A stretch of 64,000 nucleotides of DNA from positions 1,125,001 to 1,189,000 of the forward strand of contig NC_056545.1 in NCBI RefSeq assembly GCF_910596095.1, in the 5' to 3' direction. The stretch is from Thunnus maccoyii. Its lineage: Eukaryota > Chordata > Actinopteri > Scombriformes > Scombridae. Each line of letters starts with the position of its first letter. The first letter of the stretch is position 1. Under the pieces are notes generated by a model that did no database searches, had not been told where the DNA came from, and saw nothing but the letters and a program-made list of their open reading frames with translations. The translations under genes were made by a program, and so were the position numbers. Of the stretch, positions 1-12,560 are shown one piece after another.

Positions 1-243
1 CTCACATTTTTTTTGCTCATAACTTTTTGTATATTTGTGTATATTTTGAGTATTACTTTTGCATTGAGTTCGCTCCAGTCGGTGTCGAAAAGAAAACTCA
101 CGGCTGGGTAAGACAACAATCGCCAGAACTTCGCTAGTGTTCGCTCGTTAAGTGTGTTGCGTTTAAATGCAAACCGTACAAATATACACATATGCATCGA
201 CACGTCTCAACATGTTCACATTCACGTGGTCTCTTTTGCACGA

Positions 244-316
244 GTTTCCGTAGTGTAGTGGTTATCACGTTCGCCTCACACGCGAAAGGTCCCCGGTTCG
301 AAACCGGGCGGAAACA
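244..316 (+). tRNA. tRNA-Val (anticodon CAC)
   Basis: A 73-nt cloverleaf. The acceptor arm GTTTCCG pairs with CGGAAAC, followed by discriminator A. The anticodon stem TTCGC/GCGAA encloses the loop CTCACAC, giving anticodon CAC (Val). The T-arm box GGTTCGAAACC is intact. No CCA is encoded, as expected for a nuclear eukaryotic gene. It is identical to the copy at 1037-1109. Confidence 0.96.
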
Positions 317-478
317 GTGTTTTCGAAATGTTTTTTGTGACGCGGTGAGTTCGACTGGAAGAAATGGCATAAGGTAGACAAGATTATAAAAAGCAACAAT
401 TGGTACTGTTTGTAGGTCCACTTCAAACTAAGTATTAAATATATTGTCTGAATAAAAGATTTCTTTGGCATAAAAACA

Positions 479-551
479 TGTTTCCGCCCGGTTTCGAACC
501 GGGGACCTTTCGCGTGTTAGGCGAACGTGATAACCACTACACTACGGAAAC
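479..551 (-). tRNA. tRNA-Val (anticodon AAC)
   Basis: On the minus strand this is the same 73-nt tRNA-Val body as the neighbours. It differs at the first anticodon base: loop CTAACAC gives anticodon AAC (read as IAC after editing). Acceptor, D, anticodon and T arms are all intact. It lies between, and opposite in strand to, two CAC genes. Confidence 0.96.
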
Positions 552-1036
552 CCATGACTGTTGTTATTGCAGGTAACTTTATGAAGGTAATCTTTCGCGT
601 TTCATGGCAGCAGCACGTTACTCGGACAGTACAGCATGTTTTTTTTCGATTTATACAGAGTTGATACCGAGATATTCGTATCTGTTGACTATTTTAATGC
701 TCAACAGCGAGAACTAAGATAAGAAAAGATGGTGGTATTAACACATATCCGGGTCTAACCTTCAAATTAAAAGCACAACATTTGTAAACCTGTAATACAT
801 TAGTGATGTAAAATAAAATAGATTGTTGTGCTGTAAGTCATCAATAAAAGAATACTTTAAACTGATACACTTTCATTTTGAAGATTAGAAGCCCAAACTG
901 TAGTCTATAATTACCATCATTCTTAACAGTTTAATGTGGCTTTTATGTGTATGCTAGAAAATCAGCATCCACAAGATATCGACATTATTGTCTGGAAACA
1001 TATTAATATTTTTATTTTCACGATTATTGTATGTAA

Positions 1037-1109
1037 GTTTCCGTAGTGTAGTGGTTATCACGTTCGCCTCACACGCGAAAGGTCCCCGGTTCGAAACCGG
1101 GCGGAAACA
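1037..1109 (+). tRNA. tRNA-Val (anticodon CAC)
   Basis: Second intact tRNA-Val(CAC), base-for-base the same as 244-316. The flanks are unrelated, so the identity covers the gene body only. That fits strong selection or conversion of tRNA genes. Confidence 0.96.
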
Positions 1110-1739
1110 TGCTTTTACACCAGTGTCATGTCCATAAACGTTCTCTGGTGAACTCTGTGCTGTCCTCACATTCACACTGAACCCTGAACACACCGCCTGA
1201 ACTCTCTTATCCTTTCCCATTCATTCTCTACGGTAGTTCTTATCAGTATGGATGTAATACTACGTCTGACCACAGTGTGGGTTGTAATGGCAGTCTGGCG
1301 CTGTGAGACTTTCCGTCGGTTGAATCCACAGAAAATACAGGTTGTGTGGAAGAAGCGATTCAAACGCTATGCCAAAACAATCTCTAATTCGAGAGTTTTA
1401 ATATATTTGATGTTTGTCGTGAAAGAAACTCAAAGGTTTCCCACATATTTGACCTGATGTTCGTCTGTTGGCTGTCATTCAGCGCGGGCCGACATTTATT
1501 CGTCTGTTTCTCCGCTCTGTAACTCAAATCAATATTGTTCTTCTATTGAGATTTTGCCGAAATAATCTTTTGTCCAAATGATTCATATTAAGATAAGAAA
1601 CGATTGTTTAATCAAAAGAAATCAATTTACAGCCGTTGGCTTAACATGACATTTATTAAAACATAGCAGCAGCGCCACTGGCACATATACTCTGGTGTTG
1701 TGGTTAAAAAGGGTATTGCAGCCTCGACGATCACGCTTC

Positions 1740-1811
1740 TCCTCGTTAGTATAGTGGTGAGTATCCCCGCCTGTCACGCGGGAGACCGGGGTTCGATTCC
1801 CCGACGGGGAG
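1740..1811 (+). tRNA. tRNA-Asp (anticodon GTC)
   Basis: A 72-nt cloverleaf. Acceptor TCCTCGT pairs with ACGGGGA with one T:G wobble, followed by discriminator G. The anticodon loop CTGTCAC gives GTC (Asp). The T-arm GGTTCGATTCC box is intact and no CCA is encoded. Confidence 0.96.
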
Positions 1812-2275
1812 GCTAACTTTATTATTTTTTGTTTTATGGAGGACATGACGGAGCTGCTATTGTGACAGAGAAGGAGGTGGACTCAGGATGGTGGCTGTGC
1901 GTCCTGTGCAGTCATCCTGTTGTTCCTGTTAGTTTATTTGATGTTAAAATACAGCTTTGAGGTACTTGTACTGTACAGTACATGAGTATTTTTCTGTTCT
2001 ACCGCAAGGGAAATATACTTTGTACTACATTTGTATGACATCTATAGTTGAAGGTGAAGATTTAACATTAAAATAATACATTTTTGAAGATTAAACCAGT
2101 GATTTTGAACCTTTATTATCTTGTGACTGTTTGCAACAAATCACTACAACTAAATTAAGTTGATAATACTTGTGCACTTTTACTTGAGTAGGATTTGGAA
2201 TGAAGGACATTTACTTGCAATGGAATATTAATAAAATATTGGATGAAGCAGGGGGTTAAAGGACGGGTTCAAAGT
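1812..2275. other. Intergenic spacer
   Basis: AT-rich DNA after the tRNA cluster. I see no conserved coding signal, RNA gene or recognisable repeat here. Confidence 0.6.
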
Positions 2276-2690
2276 TTTTTAAGCTAATATGAAGCTTCAG
2301 CATCCAAATGAGTCAAATCAAGTAGATATCTTTCAACGTTACAGTCTTTTTAGTGCCAAAGTCCCTCTTTTTGTTACTATACTTCCACCTGCAGCTCAAC
2401 AGGGAAACACTGTCCGAGGAAACACAAAGAGGGAATTTGATGCTAAAAAGACTGTAAATGTGTCAGATATCCACTTGATATGACTAACTCAGACTGCTGA
2501 AGCTGAATAGAAGCTTCACACAGACTTTTAAATGACTGTGTGGACACACTGTGGATTTTGGCCTCCATCACTTCCATTAAAAGCACTTTTAAAGGATCTT
2601 TTAATATCCAGTATGAACAGGAGGAATGATTACACCGAGGAAAACCTCTTTCACTGCTCATATGGACACCTGACTGTTGGTTGTAGATGA
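2276..2690 (+). repeat. Interspersed repeat, copy A
   Basis: Starts near AAGCTAATATGAAGCTTCAG. It is repeated almost base for base at 28265-28690 in the same orientation. A tail fragment lies at 46070-46150 and a short head fragment at 43122-43155. The flanks differ at each site, so this is a dispersed element and not part of the large inverted duplication. The small ORF inside (64 codons) is shared only because the repeat is shared. Confidence 0.8.
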
Positions 2691-3587
2691 CAGCGCCCTC
2701 TGGTGTTGTAACTCTCCCCTAGTGTGAAATGTTAAATATATGGTGACATCATATCAGAACAGTAATTTACTGTAAATTCTCAGATATTATCTGGTGCCTG
2801 TTTATTGCAGCTGCAGAGAGAAGCAGGTTTTTATTTGTAGTTTCTAAAAATGCACTATTTTTCCTTTGCTTGTAATGTTTACCAACTCCTGCAGCCTCAA
2901 CACATTCGGAGGTGGTCTGGGCCGTATGTGGCCACATTCTTTTAGCAGTGTAAACGCAATGCATCCTGGGCCACATTGAAGGACCGCCTACCCAACTGAC
3001 GTCCTCTGTTTTCCTGCAGATTAGACACAAGACCCTCTGTCCAAAGCTGCTCAACTTGTCTGATAACAGGATAAACAAATTATTTTGTTTTTCATGTGAA
3101 TTAAAAACGTAATCCACCTCTTGTTTTTTCCATTCCCCTAACCGGTTTCCCTCTTCAAATCGACAATTAGAATAGAAATTAAGCCATTAACTTTTCGCTT
3201 GTCTGTCTCTAAACGTAGCTGGATAGTTTCATCTGTCCTGTCAAGTTGATAACAACAGTTTTTAGTTTTGCTGCGCTGCTCGACATAATGAGCTCAGGAT
3301 TTATCAGGAGGACAGCTGCTGTACTCCAAACAGTATGAACCTGGACTGTGTGTAACAGCTGATCTGTTGGATGTGTAGAGGAACAGCACCATTTGGATAA
3401 ACGACCCCCTCCATTGGTTATCATAACTCACCTCTAACAGTCAGTCACACACAGAGACGAGCTGCCACCAACTGTAATCCCACTGTGGACTTTAACTTTC
3501 AGGATTTGAATTACCAACCCAAGAACTGATCACTGGGCAAACCAGTATAAGGCACAAGACATGCTGCACAATATGCCATGTCCTAGT

Positions 3588-3588
<1 letters not shown>

Positions 3589-3635
<47 letters not shown>
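3589..3635. repeat. (CA)n microsatellite
   Basis: Uninterrupted AC dinucleotide run. It has a mirror-image partner at 26397-26450 in the other arm. Confidence 0.98.
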
Positions 3636-3637
<2 letters not shown>

Positions 3638-6600
3638 TGGCATGGACCTCTGCTGTTTGCAGTCAGATCAAAGTGAGCAGAGGACTGTAGAACCCATGGA
3701 CTTACAAATGTAGTTTTAGATTTTGTCTAAGGACAATTATTGTTGTATGTTGATATGTGTGTATATCACAATGTGTGTTGTCATGTACTTTAGTTAGACT
3801 GTTATTCCACTATCACTAACATAATCTCATCATCCATGATCATGTTTAGTACCATTCTGCTTCTTTCACCTTCAGAACACTAAAGCTACTATTGAAATTG
3901 CAAAATTAGGAATCATGCAATTGTTAAATTGTAAATACTTTGATTAAAAGAATAGCCATAATCAGGAACTGTACCCGCCTGTCCATGGACAGAAGGAGAC
4001 TGACTCTGCTCCCCCAGAACTCTGCAACCCCTGGGATTGGCCAGGATGCACCTTCTGGGTGGGCGGACGGAAACTTAAAAACAGTGTCTTATCTGAGAAT
4101 CTAGGCTGTTTTAGGCCACTCTTTTGAGCTTGTTGCCTGTTGCTGGTTCTTCTTGCTTTTGACTTTGTCTTCTTGCTTTCTGCCATGCTGCATGTTGAAA
4201 GCTTGCATTTTGCTAGTCTGAAGATGTGAATCAGAGCAACAGGAGGTGAAACCTCAGAATCTGTAGTCATGAGTTGAGGATCAAGTTTAGGAGAGCATGA
4301 ACCAGGAGCTCTCTTCCAATGGCAACTTTTCATGTCTGGACCGGCCGACTCACTCATCATTACAAGATCCAGACTCCAGCTCCTCACCCCAGCACAACGG
4401 GCCCCATTCTCCACAAGAAGCCACCCCAGGGAGCAAGCAGGTATTCATACAAAACCTTCATCAACTTGCTTGAACCCTGGTGCTTTCATAATTTGTAATT
4501 TCAGTTGGCGATTCTGAACTAAGCTGTTGATTTGACTCACTGCTTCTCAGCTAACAGTCATCTCATCTGTTTATCAGGTTTCTCATACCAGCTGCACAAT
4601 AGATACCTCTGCATCATGCATTACAATCATTCACTAGCCATAGCCTTGTGTACCAGTTTCCCTTTCCCTCTTGTGTCTTTTCTGTAAAATGTTGTAGTGT
4701 TTAGTACTTGTAGCTGTAGTATTAGTAATAAATGTGTATGTAATTAAAGTGAACGTGTTTGTGTTTTCTTGTGCTTGCATCTCAGTCACTTAACCTTAAA
4801 AGACCTATACCCTTGCAAAATCATAATTAAGATTAATAACAACCATAATTCTAATTGACCTTTCTTGTGTGGCCAACAAGGAGGACTATGTCCCTATTAT
4901 TATACCTACTCTAATATGAGTTGTGTCGCTGGACAAATAATTTCATGTTGGAGTTGTGCACAACAATAACTCATAATTCCCCCATAAAATCATAAAGATA
5001 TTTGAGTGCACAGATTCCTACACATATTAAAATTATTCAATAAGAAATTGTGTATTTCTGATTGTATTTCCTTCTAACTAAAATGTGGCTTTTTGTAGTT
5101 TATTTTGAATTTGTTCATTGAATTGTTAGAATTAATGTTTATAAGTTGCTCTAAATGGTTTTCTGGTTCTTTTTTCTTTCTTGTCTCCCAGACGTACCTC
5201 TACTGCTGGAGGTTCATCTTTGAGAACATAACTACAGTATTTAACATAAATGCTCCTCTGTAATGTGGCACCATTGACATGTACTGACAGTCTCGTCATT
5301 AGGTGGTGTATATCCTGCCATGCCTCATCTGGCCACTAGATGTGGTCATCCAGCTTTACTCCCTCTGTAGATCACCTGATCCAACAACTTCTCTACACAG
5401 ACACCTCATTAGCCTCCCCGTACAGTGAGCAGGTCAACTTAGTTTTTCGTCTCACCTCTTTTCTTAGAGGGAAGTTTAGATTCTGAGCTGATGATTTTCT
5501 GTGTTTGGTGACAAACTTGTGAACATTGTTGAGGGTCAGTAAATACCACTGGACCAGGTCAGTCATGTTTTTAAGGATTTCTGTTTTCATTGAAATATGG
5601 TGATTTGTCATAATACAGCATAAAGTCACTGGTATATTTGTAACATGTCTCACATTATTTTTGATGTTTCACTTCTTCTCCATTGAGCCCATGAAGCATC
5701 TTATTATGATCAGCAGAAAGTTATCATGTGATCTGTGGAGGACCTTTAACCATCAGCAGCTACTGTTGGACATCAGTGTGGTAACTGTTCTACCAATAAT
5801 ACGGTGCTTCTCTATTATCTTCCCTCTGCTGTTGCAGCTACCTACTTTATCCACATAGCATCACTAAATGTTCATCTAACATCATATCCTTTATCAGAAA
5901 TGAATGCTAAAACACTGATATCTCTCATTTGTAAGTGCACTGTTCAACCAATATGAAATAAGCACACAGCAGTCAACTCAGGACTCCACTTTATTGAATA
6001 TTCAGGTCATGAAGAGAACAAACATGTCTGACAGGTGTTAGAGTTACAGAAATCTCATATGTTTGCTGATCTTTCAAAGCCTGGAAGCTTCAGCTCTACA
6101 AACATCAACAGAAAATGTTGTTAACATTGACTCTCAGAACAGAACTGTGATTAAATGCACTCCAAGTTTGGCTTTGGATACAGACTCGCTGTATCTCTCC
6201 CTGTTAGAAAAACAGCTGCCAGCAGAGGTTTCCTGAGTGGTACATTATACTTGTTTAGAAATGAAAAGCCACAAACAGTAAGTATGGAGCCAGACATCAT
6301 TAAATGCATGAATGTGGCTGTGTATTTCTGCTTCCCTGCTGCACATGTATCTTCATTGTTGGAAAATGGGAAAGCAGTCTGTTAGCTGTGAAGGGAACCT
6401 CTGGCTTCACTACATTCACCAAAGAAAGAAGAGATGTTTTCTATTGATTATAAGATATTTATTTTATTACTATGTGATGCTGAGTCACAAAGTCTCCTTT
6501 TTACCTTTGGTACCTAATCTTATCTGTCAGGTATCTTAACATTGTCAGATATAACTACTTGTAGTATGCCATTATTAATAGTACATCTCTAATGTTGTAT

Positions 6601-8057
6601 CAGTTACCACTAGATGTGACTTTCCATTTTTATTAGATTGTTTATCAGTAGCGAGGATAAATAGATTGCAATGATGACATGAAATTCAACAAGAAAAACA
6701 TAATTCCCAAGTTAAACAAAGACACTGTAGTTACTTTATGTCCAACCATGTTTTAGAAAATAAAGACAAAAAAGAAACTACGTCCTGCTCTAAATGGAAT
6801 CTCATGAACACACAAAGAAAAGCTACCCAGTGTCTCACCATAATTACAAAGATATATATTATATTTCATACACAAAATATTGACTGTCCTGACAAAGCGT
6901 TTTATTAACAATAGTATTAGAAATTAGTATTTGAGTATTTGAAAGAAAACCTGTTCTTCTTCATTAACATTTAAACCATATGCAGCATGTTGCTCTAAAA
7001 CATTTGATTACATGTCAAATATTCTGTAGATGGCATTATGGTGACATAATGTCCCAGATACCATGAAGCAGTTTCATAAATAAACAAAAAACAATTTAGA
7101 AAGAGGTCATGTGAAAACAAAAAAAACAAATATTCACACTTTTCCAGCCCCAGTAGTATCAGAGTACAGTTTACCTTCATCTTAATATCACAAAAACTAA
7201 AATGGTAATTTTCTACGTTCTAAGTTAAAAACAAAGTAAACATGCATGTAATTAGAGCTAAAAGATGAGTCGATCAATTAGTCCTTGTTTAGGTCATTTA
7301 TCAAGCAAAACCCCCAAAACATACTCTGGCTGACCTGCAGAACTATGCTTTGTCTTATTCTAAAGTTAACTGAGTATTTTTAGGTTTGGAAGTGCAATTT
7401 GATGAACATTTTTACTATTGTATGATATTTAATATACTGTAGCCCTAATCACACGGGACTAGTGTTACCTGGGGACCTCTAGTAATTAGTAATAAGTTCA
7501 GAGGTCGTCTGTGATGTTAATAACATGCAAATCTGCCATGTCCGTAATTTGTGAAGGAAAAATACCACTGCAATTACCTACCATATTTGGTCAAACACAG
7601 AGGTCATGTGATAATATTAGTCCTGTGTGAAGTGGCATTTCAGTGATTTGTGTGCATAGAATCAATGCTGATATGGATTTATGATGGTTTGGAAGTCACA
7701 GATCACTGATAGAAGAGCAGGATTGATCTATAAGTTTAATGGCACATTGCAATATGGTGATAACCAATGATAATCAATGTGTGCCAGTGATTGTCAGGAA
7801 CTTGTGTCCTATTGCTACAATAGTTGAACAGTTTAGATTGAGGGACTTAAACAAATATCGGTTCTTTGCTTTGAGTGTTTCCATATTTGCTGCTGTTGAC
7901 CTGCAGAGTTGTGCAAAAGCCTTAATGATTGGTCAAATCTTTATACTACAAACACAAACTGTGCATAATGATGGGATAGTCTGCTGAACTCGTCATCAAT
8001 AGTGTTATCATGTCAGTTTACAGCCAGAGCCAGGATCCGGACTTCTGTCACTGTTTC
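3636..8057. other. Non-coding DNA downstream of the left stonustoxin-like gene
   Basis: Conserved with the other arm, but I find no credible exon. Small ORFs here are mirrored in the right arm simply because the DNA was duplicated, and they carry indels that break the frame between copies. On the minus strand it may include the 3' UTR of the 8058-11167 gene. Confidence 0.55.
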
Positions 8058-11000
8058 CTACACTACTGGACACAGGGCAGCATAGCCGTGTGAAGAATAG
8101 ATGTAGAACCCTGGGTAAACACTCTCAGTGAATGTGGTGCGGAAGGTGTAGAGGTGACTGACTGTGTTAATGTTAGGACAGACTCTATAGAAGGACAAAG
8201 TGCCAGCACGCCAGTCCAGATACACTCCAACTCGTTCAAAGCCAGCAGCGGGAATAGAGTCGGTCCACACCTTTCCATCGTTCCATGCACAGAAGCAACC
8301 CCTCTCTTTGCCAAAATACCAGGATATGGTGTTACATCCAAGCCCACTATCGGGATTCTTTCCTATCCTGGCAATTCCTTTGTATGTAACACCTACACCT
8401 ACCTCATAATCTTTACCCTCACTCAACTTTACCTCCCAGTAACAACGCCCAGTCAGCCCCTCTCTGCACAGCACCTGAGGACGTGTGTCAAACCTCTCTG
8501 GGTGTGAAGGATACTGCTGCCAACCTCCAAGTGTTGCCTTTTTGTTTCCCTCAGAAAGAGTGAGATAGCCATAAGCTGTGTTTGGGTCCAGGGTGAGATC
8601 ACAGGCATCTGATGGAGAGACCAAAATAGATTCTGTTACCAGTATTCTTCATCACCATCTACTGTTTGGTTTAGTTCATTCATACTCATCAAATAGTTCC
8701 ATATATAGTTTCTGTGACGTAAATGCATGAAAATGTACTTACACCAAATGAGATTACTTTTGTCTGTTATGTTTTCCACATCAAGACGGGCAGGCTGTGA
8801 AAAATTATCAGTGACTGGAATGCCCTTCTTGTAATGGTAGATGCTTGCTCCTTTGTATTTCTCATTTTCTACAGCTGCTATAAGGAAAGAGACTCTGCTG
8901 CTCTTCAGGGCTTTGAAAAGACTGTTGAATGTTTCAGCTTTTTTTCTCATTTCGGTTATCACTTCATCTGAGGAGTACCACTGGTCCTGTGATGTTTGAG
9001 TGACAATCTTGGTACTTTTTCGGTCATGTGAATGTAAGTAGTTGCTCAACTCGTCAAGGTAGGGTTCAGCTCTTCCCAGGGAGGTGAAAGTGAAGCACAG
9101 AGCGTGCTCTACACCTGAAGCAGGAGCCTTTGCATCCAACTCTGACTTGTTTGCGACGATGGGTATGTTTTCCATTATACCTACACAGCTCTTAATGACA
9201 TTAATTTCTCTCTCTTTATCAGACATCCACTCGTTTAATCTGTCCTGACTGAATGGTGACTTGTCTCTATCATCAAAGAGTTTTTCCACTGAGCTTTCAT
9301 CTGCTTCACCTGCACGGATGGAAGGAAACTTCTCGTTCATGGTCTTCTGGAGTTCAGATGCGTAATCATTGCACCGTTGTTTGAAACTGCTCATCTTTTC
9401 GCTAACCTGTGAGAATTTCCCTACCACGTTGTCTTCCAGAGAATGATTGCATCTCATTTCCATTTCCCTCACATCTTCTAGGGCATTTTCAGCCTTTCTG
9501 ATGAGTCCAATGCAGATCTCCCTTTTCAGTTCTGCAGCCTTGGAATCCAAATCCTTTAACGGCATCAGCCAGACCTTCATTGGAACAGATTTCCCTTCAC
9601 CTTCACGCAGTAGCTTTGGAAGTTGCTGGTAGGTCTTCACTGCCTCTTCAAAAGTTGTAGGGTTGCTTTCAAGGATAAAGTCCCCATAGAACTGGCAGGA
9701 CAGATTGTTGGCCAGAGATTTTTCTGTATCACTCAGTTTGAGAGAGGCTTGCCCCCCCACACTGACACTAGGAATCTTCTTTATCATAGCTTCAATCTTA
9801 CCCTGGATGTCCTGCTTGTTGTCGGACTCTGACCTGTCACTGTCAAATACAAAGAAAGCATTTGCCCCATAAAGGATCCCTGTGACTACATGCGTTGCTG
9901 AGCCCTTCAGAACATCATCCACTACTTGCATGTTCTTGGCTTCAATGGGACTCATGGACAAATGTTTGAAGGTGGTTGTAGCTTTGTACTGAAGTGTTAA
10001 TCTGTTTTGATTCTGGGATTTCTTCTTATTATTCAGATACTTCGCAGATCCTCCAACTTCAATCAGTCCACCCAGGAAACTGGCTTTCATAGAGGCTTCA
10101 ACATCCAAAAGAGAAGACTTTTCTTCCAGGGTATCAGATGTTGTCATTTTAAAATCACTGCTTGTCTGCGAGCTCTCCACTGTTTTATCTGTTATTGTTT
10201 TATGATCCCACAGTACAGTATCTGTAGGAAAATGGAAAGAATAAGTGATCTGTTAACAAAAAACAACAATCCTGTAACATTTGCATTGCATTATTGGATT
10301 TGGTTTGCCCAAATAGGGCAAAAGATGTCTGAAAGATGAAAATATCGTGTATCTGTCTACAAAGAATCTTCTTATAAAAGTATACATAATCACAGCATTT
10401 GCTGTGGTAATCCACTTTTTTAAGGCAGTAAATATACTTGTTTTTTTGCCAATATGCAAGTATAGACAATGGCTAGGATTTCAGCGTCATTGTTCACATT
10501 CTTGCAGACATACTTTGTGTATTCTTGGAGAAGGATATTCACTAGGGGCCTCATTAGGAACTAATCTGTCCTGGTTGACGCTAGAATATCTTCCTTGTGA
10601 ACTTTTTTTGCACAACGTAAACAGACGCAGGACATGCGAGGTGGCCATGACGTGTAGTTGAAAGCAAGTATATCAGCGGCCTTACTTTGACTCATGCCTT
10701 ATTACCTGCACGCTGGCCATCTGTACAGGTATGTCTTTAAATGATGTCATGTAGTGAGAAAAACAAAAAATATGGTGATAATGTGTTTATATACTGATGT
10801 CAAAATGAGAGTTTGAACTTTTGATTTGTTTTCGTCACTCTTTCAAGAAATGCAAATTGTATCACAACATTTGAGAAAAGACGCTGCAAAATCAAGTATT
10901 TTTGGCGACAATAATCACAAAAATCTCTGATTGAAATGTAAATTATACATTAATAAATCTGTATACTCATTGCTAAAATGAAGATGAACTGATTTTACAC

Positions 11001-11167
11001 TTCCTATACAAGCTGTAAGTAGGTACATTGACAAGTGATTACAGATTTTCACTGTATTTTGGTTTACGTCGCACGTTACCTGTGATTTTATCATTTCGAG
11101 TGTCATACAGTTTCCCCAAGGCGAACTGTCGACCCAGCGCAGACACCACCATGTAATTTGAGGCCAT
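8058..11167 (-). CDS. Stonustoxin/neoverrucotoxin-like protein, left copy
   Basis: Three coding exons: 11080-11167 (ATG at 11167), 8743-10221, and 8058-8608 (stop at 8058). The intron ends are GT/AG and phases agree, giving 705 codons, close to the roughly 700 residues usual for stonustoxin subunits. Exon 1 gives the short N-terminus with LYDTRNDKI. Exon 2 gives the perforin-like core (motif GANAFFVFDSDR near its first third) plus the FAT and thioredoxin-like regions. Exon 3 is a complete PRY-SPRY domain (LTLDPNTAYGYLTLSEGN, then CYWEVKLSEG and GVYLDWRAGTLSFY). No signal peptide is visible, as in the family. In stonefish and relatives two such subunits form a pore-forming cytolysin. Many non-venomous teleosts carry family members of unknown role, so toxicity here is not implied. 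The gene is intact, with no frameshift. Its partner at 16783-22900 has an identical exon 3 protein. Confidence 0.9.
10222..11079 (-). other. Intron 1 of left stonustoxin-like gene
   Basis: Bounded by GTAACG (donor side, 11079) and CTACAG (acceptor side, 10222). It is 858 bp, against 3863 bp for the matching intron of the right copy. No other exon was recognised inside. Confidence 0.75.
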
Positions 11168-11213
11168 TTCGTCAACCTAAAGGAAATTTTTCAAAAACAA
11201 ACAATACAGCATG

Positions 11214-11246
11214 TTTATAGATAGATAGATAGATAGATAGATAGGT
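11214..11246. repeat. (GATA)n microsatellite
   Basis: Short tandem GATA run directly beside the terminal sequence of the hAT-like element at 11249. Confidence 0.9.
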
Positions 11247-11248
11247 AG

Positions 11249-11622
11249 TAGGGGTGTGCCCGAATACAAATGCATTATTTGACAAAGGATTTTTTACGAA
11301 TATTTGTTTCATACAAATATTTAAAAAATATTTGTTAGTTAGAGGTCTGTCTGCAATGAGGCGATGAGTAAAGCGCAGTTGTCTATGATCTGGGAGACTC
11401 TAGTTCAACACACAGTTTGGGGACCTCGTTCACAAGGTAGTTTATTTATGAACAGTTATTGTAACACTTTAATTTTCTAAAATTAAAAGCATAATAAAAA
11501 CAAAAACAGGATTTTTAAGCCTCTATCCACTTTTATTCAAATACAAATACAAATACAAATAATTTTGCTGCCTCAACAAATACAGATACAAATACAAACA
11601 CTGGGCTCTCTGCACATCCCTA
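11249..11622. mobile_element. hAT-like MITE
   Basis: About 370 bp between imperfect terminal inverted repeats: TAGGGGTGTGCCCGAATAC on the left, and a right end whose reverse complement is TAGGGATGTGCAGAG. The interior has runs of ATTTGTAT-type repeats and no ORF. It sits between GATA/GGTA arrays, so the target duplication cannot be read. A second, longer copy of the same family spans 49731-51090. Confidence 0.65.
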
Positions 11623-11624
11623 GT

Positions 11625-11880
11625 GGGTAGGTAGGTAGATAGATAGGTAAGTAGGTAGATAGATAGGTAGATAGGTAGATAGGCAGTTAGGTAGGTAGGT
11701 AGGTAGATAGATAGGTAGATAGATAGATAGTTAGGTAAATAGATAGGTAGATAGATAGGTAGGTAGGTAGATAGATAGGTAAGTAGGTAGATAGATAGAT
11801 AGATAGATAGGTAGTTAGGTCGATAGATAGGTAGGTAGGGAGGTAGATAGATAGATAGGTAAGTAGGTAGATAGGTAAAT
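11625..11880. repeat. Degenerate GATA/GGTA tetranucleotide array
   Basis: About 255 bp of mixed GATA, GGTA and GTAA units, strongly purine/T biased on this strand. It probably belongs to the array at 11214 and was split by the MITE. Confidence 0.92.
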
Positions 11881-12039
11881 ATTAAATATTTAAGAAGTCC
11901 ACAGTGACTTGAATCACATGAAAGAACGTGTTTACTTACTTAGTTCAGATAACAGTTCTATATTTCATGATGTTTAAAACAGGAAAGTTATTATTATTAA
12001 TTGGCTATATGTGCAAATTAACCACTGCTATTTAAAATT

Positions 12040-12560
12040 TGACTACATACATAGACGACAGAGTTACAGACTGTATACAGGACTTTTACATAATAGGAAA
12101 CAGTGGGTGGTGGTAAATGGTGCCACTTCAACTTTCAGGAGTTTCACAGGGATCTGTGCTGGGCCTTGTACTCATTGTTGTCTACACAAATAATTTACCA
12201 AGTGTGATACAGTATGATGTATATCTTTTTGCGGCATACACAGAAATATTTAGGATAAGGACACTGAGACAGCCCATCTTCAAGAAGAAGAGGGTCTGAA
12301 AGAGATGTCATATGAGGAGAGGTTAAGAAATCACCAACTCTACTATACAGGAGACATAGAAGAGACATGATTGAGGTCTACAAGCTTGTTCATGGAATAT
12401 ATGATGTCACCGCCGAGCCTGTCATATACTTGTATATTATGATTTAAGAGGGAACTCTTAACAATTACTAAAATATCTCTCTGAAAGGAGAAAAACTTCT
12501 TCACACTTTGTGCTGTAAAAGCTTTCTGAGTTTCTGGTCAACTAAGGGTATTTTATATTG
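12040..12560 (+). mobile_element. LINE reverse-transcriptase fragment
   Basis: The plus strand reads GVSQGSVLGLVLIVVYTNNL and YDVYLFAAYTEIFR, decayed forms of the reverse-transcriptase motifs GVPQGSVLGPxLFxIYINDLP and LFADDT. The catalytic pair is changed from DD to AY. Downstream frames still resemble RRHRRDMIEVYKLVHGIYD, as in the C-terminus of non-LTR retrotransposons. It is broken by frameshifts and is dead. Confidence 0.75.

Larger units (their letters stand above)
3388..10221. repeat. Left arm of large inverted duplication
   Basis: Matches the reverse complement of about 20740-26644. The outer edge is seen where TCACCTC...CCATTTGG (left) mirrors CCAAATGG...GAGGTGA (right) and similarity then stops. 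The arm holds coding exons 2 and 3 of the minus-strand stonustoxin-like gene and several kb of its downstream DNA, including a (CA)n tract mirrored by a (GT)n tract. The arms differ by blocks of a few hundred bases: 4610-4855 and about 5015-5900 are present only on the left, and about 24560-24790 only on the right. Confidence 0.9.

Noticed and set aside
2289-2483. 64-codon ORF repeated at 28281-28475
   Set aside because: Part of a dispersed repeat also seen as fragments at 43.1 and 46.1 kb.
3962-4414. 150-codon minus-strand Ser/Lys-rich ORF, partly mirrored near 25740-26150
   Set aside because: Frame is not kept between the arms. No family recognised.
6155-6385. ORF with NVAVYFC resembling an Ig/TCR V-domain third framework
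   Set aside because: Only the short motif fits. There is no first cysteine, tryptophan or recombination signal, and the copy in the other arm is interrupted by an insertion of about 200 bp.
7739-7987. Small ORF mirrored at 22971-23228
   Set aside because: Similarity is due to the inverted duplication, and indels and poor codon character argue against coding.
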